DNA from: Xenoacremonium recifei
Taxonomy: Eukaryota > Ascomycota > Sordariomycetes > Hypocreales > Nectriaceae
Reading direction: 5' to 3'
NCBI GenBank assembly: GCA_012184525.1
Contig: WOFQ01000029.1
Coordinates: 248,001-312,000, forward strand
Length of the DNA: 64,000 nt
Made by a program: the position numbers and the translations under genes
Notes under the pieces: model-generated
Databases searched by the model: none
What the model saw: only the letters and a program-made list of their open reading frames with translations
Told to the model about the DNA's origin: nothing
Shown: positions 10,586-20,558 of the stretch, piece by piece
How the letters are laid out: each line of letters begins with the position of its first letter
Numbering within the stretch: the first letter of the stretch is position 1

Positions 10586-13052
10586 TTACAGAGACGTAAA
10601 TGGATCGGCAAAGTCTGCCCATCCAAGCAAAGAATTCCCGCTCGCGACTGTGTTGCCCGTATCCAGCGACCATTCTCTGCTAGGCTCAACCATCCACCCA
10701 TCCAAATCCTGTGGCGGATGGTACTCGATGTCAATATTCTGCAACGGGTCGATCGGAAACTCCAAGTTCCTAGGTATCACGTTGAATCCCGGAGTGTCGA
10801 GCCGTATTTGTGTAGAGCCCATATCAACTCGCTGAATCTCATCTGGTGAGTCCCTGTCATCCGCATTGCCTACTCTAGGCGTATTCTCCGAAGTCTGTGT
10901 CGGCAACGCTTGGTGCAGAATCGTCAACGTATCCGCGCGGCCATCTTGGTCTGGTGAGGCAAACACGTCTCGGACTTCAGACCCAAAAATCCCGTTGATT
11001 GACGCCCTGCGCAGTGCCATCTCGAGGAAATTGACCGTGACTTCTGCCGCTGAATAGAGCTTCCGCATCTTTTCCATGATGCTCATGCATACGCGAAAGT
11101 TTGACATGGCCATATCACGCACGTTCTGGCTCTGGCTCTTCATGTATAGTAGATGCATGGAGATGGCGGGACAGAGCACAGTGATAGCCGAGATGGGTAG
11201 GTCGCAGTCCATATTGTGCTGATGAAGTTCTGCGGCAAGCCGCGTGATGTTGTTGGCCGAGTCCAGCACCAGAGCTTTCGATGCCTCTTGAGACTGGTTG
11301 AGGCCTTTGTTTGGAAGACGGCGGGGAGAGTCGGGGAGGAAGCGAGGTCTATGAAGGGTATAAAGCGCGGTATAATATACCATGTGCAATAGTTGACGGC
11401 GGACATCAACAGGTGTTGTATCCATCGAGTTTTGGTTCGTAAGTTTCCTGTAGCAGCATGATCGCGGCAAAGCCTTTCTCCAAGACTTCAAAGCCGAGTC
11501 AAGGGCGTTGATGCCGTGTACGTATTTAGAGTCGTTAGCGGGCATGAGGGCAACCATTTCTCCCTGCGAATTTGCCTCTGCCTGAAGTTGGAGGACCTCG
11601 TTGACGAGCACCGTTAGTCTTATCTTCTGAACGCAAAGCTCAGCGGATTCTAGTTCCTTTGTCTGGTCAAACGGCCCTACAAAACTATGCTCCAAGAGAG
11701 CATGCCGTCGCGTCATGAGACTTGACTCAAGATCTGCAAACTCCAGCATCGGAACGTCAAAGTCGTGCTCCTTAATCCGGGTTGGCCGGTGCATGCCCAG
11801 CGAAAGCATGGTGTCGCGGACGAAGCAACACCACCAGAGCCTCCGAAAGAGTCTTTGCTCGCGGAGGGGTACTTTGTGGGTTGCTGAGTTGCGATGTAGG
11901 TTGATAGTGAAGGCGAAGGATATTGCTGTGTTAACCCAGTGCCACGAATCTTTGTGCTCGTTGTCTGACACGCCTCTGCAAGTCAGTAGAAGGGCTGCTT
12001 GGACCATGACGAGCCTGTCCTTTTCGGTATCCAGCTCGATGAGCAGCTATTTGTCGCATGTTAGTAGAAAGTCCGCGTACGGCAACTAGCAGTTGTTTAC
12101 CTCAACTTTTCTGTATAGCTCTCTTCTGAAGAGCTTCCTGTCAGAGTATCCTTGAGCGTTGATCGCGTTTATGTTGGCGTGGGTAGACCCTGCGAACAGA
12201 ATGGCATAGTATAGTACAAGGCTCAGGCGTCCTTTAGAACCATCGGGAGAGCTGACACAAGCCAGAAAGGAGTCCAGGTCCAACAAGGGCATACGAGGAT
12301 AGATGAATTCGACAAAAGCCTTGATGAGTTCGCACTGCGCTGTTACGCTAGGGAGGAGCAGCACTCCTTGAGATTTGAGAAATGCGGCGTAAGCGAGGTT
12401 TGGGATAGAGGGCGGCACTATGAATGCCGGTAGGTTGGAGAAGGGATTCGGATCATTTGATGGCTGTATTATGGAATTGATGGGGTCACCGGTGTGCGGC
12501 AGTTCAATGGTCGAAGCCGCGTCAGTGTTGTAGTGCTGGTCTTGTCTGTCAGTGTTTGAGTCGGGGTCTGTCCCTGGATCGACCATGGTGTCTGCGTCCA
12601 AATCATTGAAGCACGACTGCGTGTCAGCAGCCTGAGTCTGGCCGGTAGTCGGGTTCACATATGTAACTCCCGAGGAAGACTGGTCTACAGCGTCCGGGGC
12701 ACCAAAGAAGAACTTTCTGCAACGAGGTCAATCACAAGAACCTAAGGATAAAGCCGGATTAGATATACCTGGTCCGACGCGTTCGAGGCACCACACACTG
12801 AGTCCCATCCCATCGGCAGTTGCTGCACGGGCTGTTGGTGACCACATCGCATTTGACCTTTCGCACGCGGCAACTCAGACACGCGCGACTCGCCCGCTGT
12901 GCCTTGGTCCGATGCTCCTTTCGTTGACCGTTGCGAGTCCCAGAAACAGCAGTCCTCGAGGCAGCGTCCTCTGGACTGATAACGTTGATGCTGGCAGCAG
13001 CGGGCGACTCCCCGGGTTCCAGGCTCTGCGGCGGTTCCATTGCCATCTCCAT
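10586..13052 (-). CDS. Zn2Cys6 transcription factor, cutinase-factor-1-beta-like
   Basis: Exons 13052-12769, 12716-12101 and 12046-10586 join in frame to give 786 aa. The binuclear zinc cluster lies near the N-terminus with Cys58, 61, 68, 76, 79 and 86 (spacing 2-6-7-2-6), followed by a basic linker (RTRRTRK). The middle has the fungal-specific factor domain, with segments such as WVNTAISFAFTINLHRN, LFRRLWWCCFVRD and MHRPTRIKEHDFDVPML. These closely follow the pattern of the cutinase regulators CTF1-alpha/beta and FarA/FarB of fatty acid use. The C-terminal third is hydrophilic and likely activating. DNA binding and a role in lipid or cutin monomer response are family knowledge; target genes are not visible here. 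Confidence 0.87.
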
Positions 13053-14075
13053 GGCGGGTACAATCGGAGGGACTAGCAGTTGGGGGATGGGAAGTATTAA
13101 GAGAGAAGGTGAACAAGGGAGATTTCCCCAGATTCTTCTGCTTGGTAAATACAGTGCGGGGGGGGATTCAGGACTAGCCCGCGTCGAGTAAGAAGAGCTC
13201 GAACGCTGGAGGTTATCTAGGATGAGGCTAGCGCGTGGCCATTTTCAATAACGTCAGATGAGCCGTCGCTGATTCGCCTGTGGGCAGACGATGGGGGTTT
13301 GGAGTTTGCACTGTACAGCTCTTGGCCACCACTTCTGGTCTTCCATCCGATCTAGACTAATCCATGCATCAGATAAGTCGATCATATCTCAATTCCTTTG
13401 GTGTGTCAGATCGATCTTGAGTTGAACTCTTGGTAGGAGTCTCTCTAGTGGAGTTGAAGCACTGCACACTAGAGCGAGAGCGAGGCCAACAGTGGCTTCG
13501 ACCTACCATCCCCATCTCACCCCCATCTCTTTAGAAGACCCCCGGGATCTTTACTCCCCGCCTCGCAAATGACCGAATTATATCCTTTCATTTGATCAAT
13601 TAGATTTAAGCTAGAGACTACTTCATTATTTGCAAAGCATTTGGAGCCAGGTCTGGTTCCCTTAAATGGCCAGGGGTTACAGGGCCGTCGCTTCAGCAGC
13701 ATGGCGTTTCAGCAAGTTTCTCAGGTTGGATGACACCAATCTTTTCTAATCACAACCTTGTCAAATCTTTCCCCGGGCACTCCGTACTCTGACTTGTAAG
13801 AGTACAGCGCCAGATAGCGAGCGTCTTCCCGCCCCCAATCATCACACAACCTGACAACCCCGGACTCAACACCTGACCATCACAGTCACATTGCATATGC
13901 ATCCTTGACATGACACCACGCTTTCTCGCCTCGCGCTCAGGCGAACCGCCGTCGGACCCTTGTAAGTAATTGTCTACTTAAGCAGGCCATTTACCACGCC
14001 GCTGAGAGTTCCCCTCTCTTATCCGCTGCACCTTAAATACTTGGAGCAATTCGCATTTCATTCAAGTCTGTCGCC
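13053..14075. other. Intergenic, about 1 kb divergent promoter
   Basis: Lies between the start of the CTF1-like regulator (minus) and the LaeA-like methyltransferase (plus). It holds only short ORFs without coding bias. No shared motif with the 15.7 kb element was found. Confidence 0.5.
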
Positions 14076-15567
14076 ATGGATGAAGAGTATTCATCCAAGA
14101 ACCCGAGGCGCAAGGCAGCGCCCCCTCCGCTTGTCGCGAGCCATCCTGACGATGAAGATCCTGATCTTGAGGTTGATGTAGGAATCCCGCGACGGCCACC
14201 AAGGTCAGGCCATCAGACCACCACATTCATTAATTGAAATCGCGTGTAGACCGCCGACCTGAGCGATGAAGACTACGACATTGATGCTGTTAGTCCTCCC
14301 CGAGAGTTTTGTACTTCATGACGGCTCATTGGTCCATCCAGAGCATAAACACATCGCTAGCTACCAGCATTGCGAAATATCGCCTGGAAAATGGGCGTAC
14401 GTATCATGCTTACAAAGAAGGATGTTGGTTGAAAGCAGCATTGAGGACAAATTGTGTGTCGTCTTGCTAATTGGCAACAGCTTACCTCTTGCCCAATGAC
14501 GAATCGGAGAATGATCGACTAGGTGAGAGTTGGCGCTTTCCGAGCTGTCTGCATTTAGTTCCTGACGGCATGCAGATTTACAACATCATTTGTGTTTTCT
14601 AACTCTTGAGAACAAGCTTTATACGTGTCCGGCCGGTACAGGAAAGCCTTTAGAGCGTGTTTTGGATGCCGGTTGCGGAACAGGGTCCTGGGCCATTGAC
14701 TTCGGTAAGCCAGTCCACTGCAGAGTAGCTTAAAGCTGACTTTGAGGGAGCCGACGAACACCCTGAGACTGAGGTTAGTTGCCTTCTCAGCACATCTGGA
14801 TGAGACGGGTTGACACGAGCATTACTCAGGTAATTGGTGTTGACTTGAGTCCAATTCAACCCTCGCTGTACGTTCTCTAAAGAAGGCAGATCTCCTCAGA
14901 AAAGCTCATTGATCTCTTTCAGTGTGCCACCAAACACGACTTTTGTAATAGATGACTTAGAAGCCGACTGGGAATATGATGAGCCTTTCGACTTCGTATA
15001 TCTTCGCTTTCTTGTCGGCTCGATCAAGGACTGGGACAAGCTTCTCGAACAGGCCTTCAAAAATCTCTCTCCAGGCGGATGGATCGAAACCATGGACGCA
15101 GTCTACCCACTAGCTTGCGATGACGAGACTGTCAATGACGATCAAGCCATTTACAAATGGAGCAATCTCATGCGCGAAGGTGCAGCCAAGGCTGGGCTAA
15201 GCCTCGACACGTCCCTAGAATTAAAGCAGAAGATGCTCGATCAAGGGTTCACTAAAGTTACTGAAACATGGTATAAGTGGCCGATGAATGGTTGGCCGAA
15301 GGAGCCCCGGTTCAAAGACCTTGGACTTTGGGCCGCCGAGAACGTGCTAAGCGGGGTGTCGGCCTTGAGTCTGGCTTTGTTTACACGAGTTCTGGGCTGG
15401 TCGCGCAAGGATGTCGAGACTTTTCTTGTCGAAGTTAGGAAGGACCTGAAGAACAAGAACATTCATGGCTATTGGCGAATGTGAGTTTGTGTTCCCTTCG
15501 ATTGGTGGCTAGATGCTAATGAACTGGCAGTCTGATTGTGTCTGGTCAAAAGCCAGAGTCTGCATGA
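14076..15567 (+). CDS. SAM-dependent methyltransferase, LaeA-like
   Basis: Nine-exon model: 14076-14177, 14250-14288, 14342-14423, 14481-14522, 14576-14704, 14751-14773, 14830-14867, 14923-15480 and 15531-15567. It gives a protein of about 350 aa. The ordered family landmarks appear after splicing: YRLENGRTYHAYKEG, LPNDESENDRLDLQHH, the SAM-binding motif I VLDAGCGTGSWAIDFA, VIGVDLSPIQP, the DDLEADWEY acidic strand, VYLRFLVGSIKDW and the late LSPGGWIETMD. The C-terminus ends near SGQKPESA. The first and third introns (donors GTAGGA and GTTGGT) are weaker than the rest, so the first 35 residues are less certain. Relatives of LaeA act with velvet proteins or as cluster methyltransferases; this one sits 264 bp upstream of a Zn2Cys6 gene on the same strand. 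Confidence 0.85.
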
Positions 15568-15705
15568 ACGACAGCATATAGTGGGAGGCGTTTTCTTATC
15601 TCTCTTGAGGTTTTTCTGGGAGTTCATCTCATTGAAATATCTGGGAACATATCCTTGAACAATCCAGAGCAGGACTCATGGTGAAGGGCTTCGGGGTCTT
15701 AGTTT

Positions 15706-15735
15706 TAGCCCGAAAAGAAATAGTCCGAGACCGAG
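15706..15735 (+). promoter_or_regulatory. Promoter element shared with the transporter gene at 18112-19881
   Basis: TAGCCCGAAA (15706-15715), then ATAGTCCGAGACCGAG (15720-15735), ending 96 bp before the start codon of the Zn2Cys6 gene at 15832. Both parts recur exactly at 20052-20061 and 20076-20091. Read on the other strand the core is a CGG-N3-CGG direct repeat, the kind of site bound by Zn2Cys6 proteins. Confidence 0.6.
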
Positions 15736-15831
15736 CTCACGCTCCCTGATCAGCGACTCTCCCTCCCACATCATCACGCACTGCTTTCATTAAAGTCTGT
15801 CCTTGAAATAAGTTGCTTCCATTCTTCTGCC

Positions 15832-17969
15832 ATGAACTCATCTAGATCAGCACGATCAAGCCTGCGAACCGCAAACCCGCTGCTTGGCCACTCCTGTGCC
15901 CGATGCCGACACCGCAAGGTAAAATGCGACAAGAAAAACCCTTGTACCAACTGCGTCTCTCATAAAACCGCCTGCTTACCCGCAAGTCCCGTCAGTCCGC
16001 GGCCGAGAAAGAAGAGATTTCCCGAGGCCGAGCTGCTCGCTCGCCTGAGAAAGTACGAGGCCGCTTTGGCTGAACTAGGTGTTGATCCAGAAAGCGTTCT
16101 GACCCAGGATATTGGTGTCCGGCTTGAAACTGGAGAATCACGGGAGCCAAACATCAGGGATGGTGGCCAAACCTTGTCTTCTGAGCACACAGAGGCCGTA
16201 GGTCCTGAAGTGAACGATGACCAGACCGTCCGCGTCCCAATCCTGACAGTTCGCGATGATGCTCTTGAGTCTCCTACCCCATCACTGCTCTTCTCTGGAG
16301 CCGGCCTAGCCATTGACCTACCGAAACAACATCCTCCACTCCCCATAATCTTCACATTGTGGCAAGTGTTCGTGGACAGCGTCCATCCATTGCTACAAGT
16401 CTTTCACCTCCCGAGCCTGCAGCCCCAAATCCTCAGCGCCATATCCGATCTACCCAACGCTTCGACTAGCATGCACATACTCTTGTTGTCAATATATACC
16501 CTTGCGGTGACCGCGATGAGTGAAGATGCTTGTTTGGCGTCACTGCGCGAGACCAAACGCCAGGCGGTAGCGCGCTTCCAGGATGCCACTCAAAGGGCTC
16601 TTCAAACGGCAGAGTTTATGCAATCGAACGAGTTGTCTGTTTTACAGGCTTTTGTTCTATACTTAGTGAGCAAATATGTATAATGGCTTTGATAGTGTCT
16701 CCATACTAAGTCCTGCAGCACGCTGCCGTCGATTCAACTCACCCACGTTCATTTCTGTGTCTAGCCGGAATCGCAGAAAGAATAGCGAGGAGACTTGGTC
16801 TCCATAGGAGCAATCTGCCCCGTAATATGACTCCATTTGAGGCTGAGATGCGAAAACGTGTCTGGTGGCAGATCGCCCTCCTGGACACACGTGCTGCAGA
16901 ACTCTCCGGTGCGGGCGCATCAATATTTGACTCGGCTTGGACCATGGAGCTCCCACTCAACATAAACGAAAGTGACATCAATCCTCAGGCCAAAGAACTG
17001 CCTCGGCCTTGTCCCTGGGCCACCGATGCAATCTTTGTGCAGATGAGATGTCGTGTCGAGAACTTCAACCTACACGACCTACCCCTGATCACTAGCCGAA
17101 GCAATATTGCAATGAGTGAGAAGTTCAAGGTTATAGAGATCTTCAATACGCAACTACAGGAAGAGTTTTTTAAGTACTGCGACGACAATGTCCCTCTTCA
17201 ACTTCTAACTAAGAGCTACGCCAAGTTCTCCATTGCCAAAATGAAGATCAGAACATACTCAACCGAGCGACACACACGCCCGGGCTCTGAGGCGCCAGAC
17301 CAGGCTCAGGTCAATCTCATGCACACCTGTGTTCAGGCCATAGAGTCTTACTCTCAGTGTTCGCAAGTAAATGCCCTTGAGCGCTTCGCCTGGTTCTCCT
17401 GGGTTACCTTCCCCTTCCTAGCTTACGTCCATCTGCTCTCGAGCTTGCGCACCTGGCCGAGTAGTGAGTCGGCGGATGAGGGATGGAAAACCCTTTCAGT
17501 CAGTCCGAAAGGAGCCTTCAGCCAACATAAATGGCTTTCCGGCGAAGTAGAAGAGTCAAGTACGCATGTTGGGGTGCAGAGAGCGTTTGCACGACTAGTC
17601 GTCGAGGCTTGGGAAGCCCGCGAGGCTACCCGTCCCGGTTTTGAGTCTCCGGAACTTGTCACCAATATGAGACGCAAGCTAAAGGATGGGGATGTGAGTG
17701 GGAAGTTGGGTGACGATCCCCCGCCGACCCTGCCTATCCAGATTTCATCGCCAATCATAGAACCAAGTATCGGAGGTAGAAGAGAGAGTGGTATCCAATC
17801 AGCCCAGCCAGTAGAGCACAACGAGGCGTCTCTGGTTGGACGAATGTCGAATGTGCCTGAAATGGATCCTTCAGGGGTACACTCAATAACAAGTCTGCTT
17901 GATGAAGACTGGGAGACCCTTTTCTCGGTAGATGCTTTTAAAGATAACATGGACTGGTTCATGTCTTGA
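15832..17969 (+). CDS. Zn2Cys6 transcription factor with fungal-specific factor domain
   Basis: Two exons, 15832-16665 and 16719-17969, separated by a 53 bp intron and joined in frame; 694 aa. The zinc cluster has Cys22, 25, 32, 38, 41 and 48 (spacing 2-6-5-2-6), with the basic RHRKVKCDKK core. A short leucine-containing segment (ELLARLRKYEAALAELG) follows and may dimerise. The fungal-specific factor domain spans about residues 170-480; a landmark is IAERIARRLGLHRSN followed by RKRVWWQIALLDTRA. The C-terminus is acidic (SLLDEDWETLFSVDAFKD), like an activation tail. It lies in line with the LaeA-like gene and carries the shared promoter element, so it may control itself and the nearby DHA2 transporter. 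That regulatory link is inference. Confidence 0.9.
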
Positions 17970-18111
17970 TCTTCATGATCCTTTGCACTATTATACTAAA
18001 CATGTTGAAAAATAATTACAAAATAGATCCATTAATACATGTGCCTAAGTTTGCCTCTTATTTTAGCTTCCATCTCGGGTAAGCTTCTGAGCTCCCATCC
18101 TCAAGAGGTCT

Positions 18112-19881
18112 CTATTTCTCGACCCCCCTCAATCGTCCTTCCTTGAGTTGTTCCCCCCCTCGTGCTTCAGCATCGCCTGGCTTCCTCTTCTTGATGCTCT
18201 TCCATTCCATACAGCAAGCTGGAACTATCGCCACAACCACCATCGCCAAAGCCACGTACCATGTATCGACCAACGCGTTGTTGTAAGCCCTCAACACAAC
18301 GGGAAGTTCGGAGGCCGGCACGATAGATCGGATCTCTGTCGCGCCGCTGTTGATGATGCTTGTTGCGTCAACGTCAGTGTGACCGGTAATGCCGGAGACG
18401 AGCTTCTGGGTGAAAACGCTCTGCGCCACAGGCAAGAAGACTGCTCCTCCAAGCTGCTGTCCGAAGAGCATAATAGCAATTCCAATAGGAACATCAGGAG
18501 GTGGTAGTACTGTCTGTGCAGCAAGATTCGGTTGTTGAAACCCCATCCCAATCCCAAAGCCAGATAGAAACTGATATGCAATCAAGCGCGACTGCGCAAT
18601 GTCCGGCTTGAACGTCGTAAGCAGGCCGATACCAATGCTAGCGATGATCGAGGCACCGAACATGGGAGGATTGTAGTATCCCACTCTCTGCGTGACCAGT
18701 CCCAGCAAGATACTGGAGACGGTAACAGAGAGGATCATGGGAAGAAAGTAGAAACTCGACTTCATTGGCCCAACCCCCTTGATGGCCTGGAACCAGAGAG
18801 GCAGGTAGTAGACCAGCATCAGTAGAGCCGATGTGAACAGGACGGAAAACGAGAAGCCTGAGATGATGCTGCGCTGGAAGAATACCCGAGGCGGAACCAT
18901 AGCTCGATCCTTCTTATATCCTTGAAGGCCAACCCAGCTCAGGAACAAGACTCCAAACACCACCCAGAGCGCAATGATTCTCCCACTATTCCAAGGGTAG
19001 ACGACGCCTCCCCATTGTAACGATAGGACAAGACAGATAATGCTCGGAACGAACAACACCACACTCGTGAGGTCCAACTTCTCAACAACATTCCCAAGCG
19101 TGACATCTTCAGCACCCAGCGGACGACGTGCCTTCATAAGGAAAACCACCGCACCCACCGACAACGCCGCACAAGGAAGATTCACATAAAAACACCACCG
19201 CCACGACACATGCTGCGTAAACGCCCCTCCCACCACCGGCCCAACCACACTCGACAGCCCAAACAGCGCACTAAACAGTGCATTATACAACGGCCTCTTT
19301 CTCAGCGGCACCGTGACCACCATTATCTGCATTGAGCCGGACATGACGCCCGCAGACCCTGTGCCGGCGATGGCCCGCCCAACAATCAGGGCGATACTCG
19401 AGGGTGCGGCGCCACAGATTGCAGAGCCGATTTCAAAGAGCGCGATGGCGGTGAGGAAGACGTATTTGACGGGGAAGAGCTTGTAGAGGCGGCCGTAGAT
19501 GAGTTGGAAGGCGCAGTTGGTGAGCATGTAGGCGCTGGCGTACCAGCTGATGTCGTCGATGGAGTCTGGGAGGTTAGTTAGAGACATGGAAAGGGGGTGA
19601 GATGCAACTGACGGAATTCATCTGTGATGTATGGAATTGCAACGCTGAGAATGGTTCGGTCCTATGGGAGGTAGCGTTAACAGGCATCTGTAGAGGGTAG
19701 AGGAATGACTTACGATTGAAGTTAGAAAGGTGGCTGTGAGACAGCAAGCGATGATGGCGAGAGCCTTGGGTGTGGAGGGATACTCTGTTTCATCCTTTCC
19801 TCCTCCAAGTCCTCCTGGCTTTTCATTTTGCTGTCGATCCAATGACAGAGGCTCAGTGTTTTGTCTCGACTCGCCCTGCAT
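18112..19881 (-). CDS. MFS efflux transporter, DHA2 type (14 segments)
   Basis: Exons 19881-19714, 19661-19613 and 19565-18112 join in frame; 556 aa. The small middle exon supplies DRTILSVAIPYITDEF, the expected end of helix 1 and the D-R-T-I motif of DHA2 drug transporters. The next exon gives WYASAYMLTNCAFQLIYGRL, GRAIAGTGSAGVMSGSM and motif C (GLSSVVGPVVGGAFTQHVSW). These are typical of self-protection pumps found with fungal secondary-metabolite genes. The tail is basic and soluble. A TTG 15 bp upstream is in frame, but the ATG at 19881 is the eukaryotic start. The promoter has the element shared with the regulator at 15832, and the two genes converge (142 bp between stops). Substrate unknown. 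Confidence 0.9.
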
Positions 19882-20558
19882 ATTACCTATCTCCAACGCA
19901 TCGACGAGCAGGCTGACTTGGATGTTGAACTGGGGTTTCAGGATTTCAAGCAGTTAATGGATAACGCAGCTGAACTACTTCTTCCCTGTGAAAGAGCCGA
20001 GCAATCAAATAAGTACTCGTCCCTCCTATAAGTCTGTGTCCTCAGTATCGGTAGCCCGAAACCGAAACTACCAAGATAGTCCGAGACCGAGTCAGTTCTC
20101 CTTCATTTCGACCCGATCCACGAGGAGAAAATGGACTCAGGCAGCTCCAGTTCTGAAATGAAGCTTAGCGTTCCTGGGGCTAATTTCCGAGTATATGTCC
20201 TGTCAGTTAGGCAGACAGGCCGTCGTTGATGAGTTGTCGGCAAGGCATGATCGAGTCTACCATGTCACTTCACTATCATATCTGGCGGGACAAACTCAGC
20301 TGATCTCAATAGGATGCCATCTTTTTATAAACAAATTCGAGCCCTGTTCTAATTAAAACAGTCGTGCCCCGTCATAATCCTCCTCTCATCCTCCCCTGTT
20401 TCCTCTCGCCATCACAAACCTCACCAAGTCCGCAGAGTCCTAAGTCTTCAAAGCAAAATCATTTGACATCAATGCTATTAAACCAATAACGGCAGGCACT
20501 CCGGGATTGTCTAGCCACCAAGTCGATACATTTATCCTCAACGCCCGCATGCCGAATT
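19882..20558. other. Intergenic, transporter promoter and coatomer 3' flank
   Basis: Holds the shared regulatory element at 20052-20091. The rest, to the stop of the coatomer gene, has no gene I can support. Confidence 0.5.
20052..20091 (+). promoter_or_regulatory. Second copy of the shared promoter element
   Basis: TAGCCCGAAA (20052-20061), a second CCGAAA, then ATAGTCCGAGACCGAG (20076-20091), about 170-210 bp upstream of the minus-strand transporter start at 19881. GGTAG and CTACC form a short inverted repeat around the first part (20050-20072). The 16 bp core is identical to 15720-15735. Confidence 0.6.
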
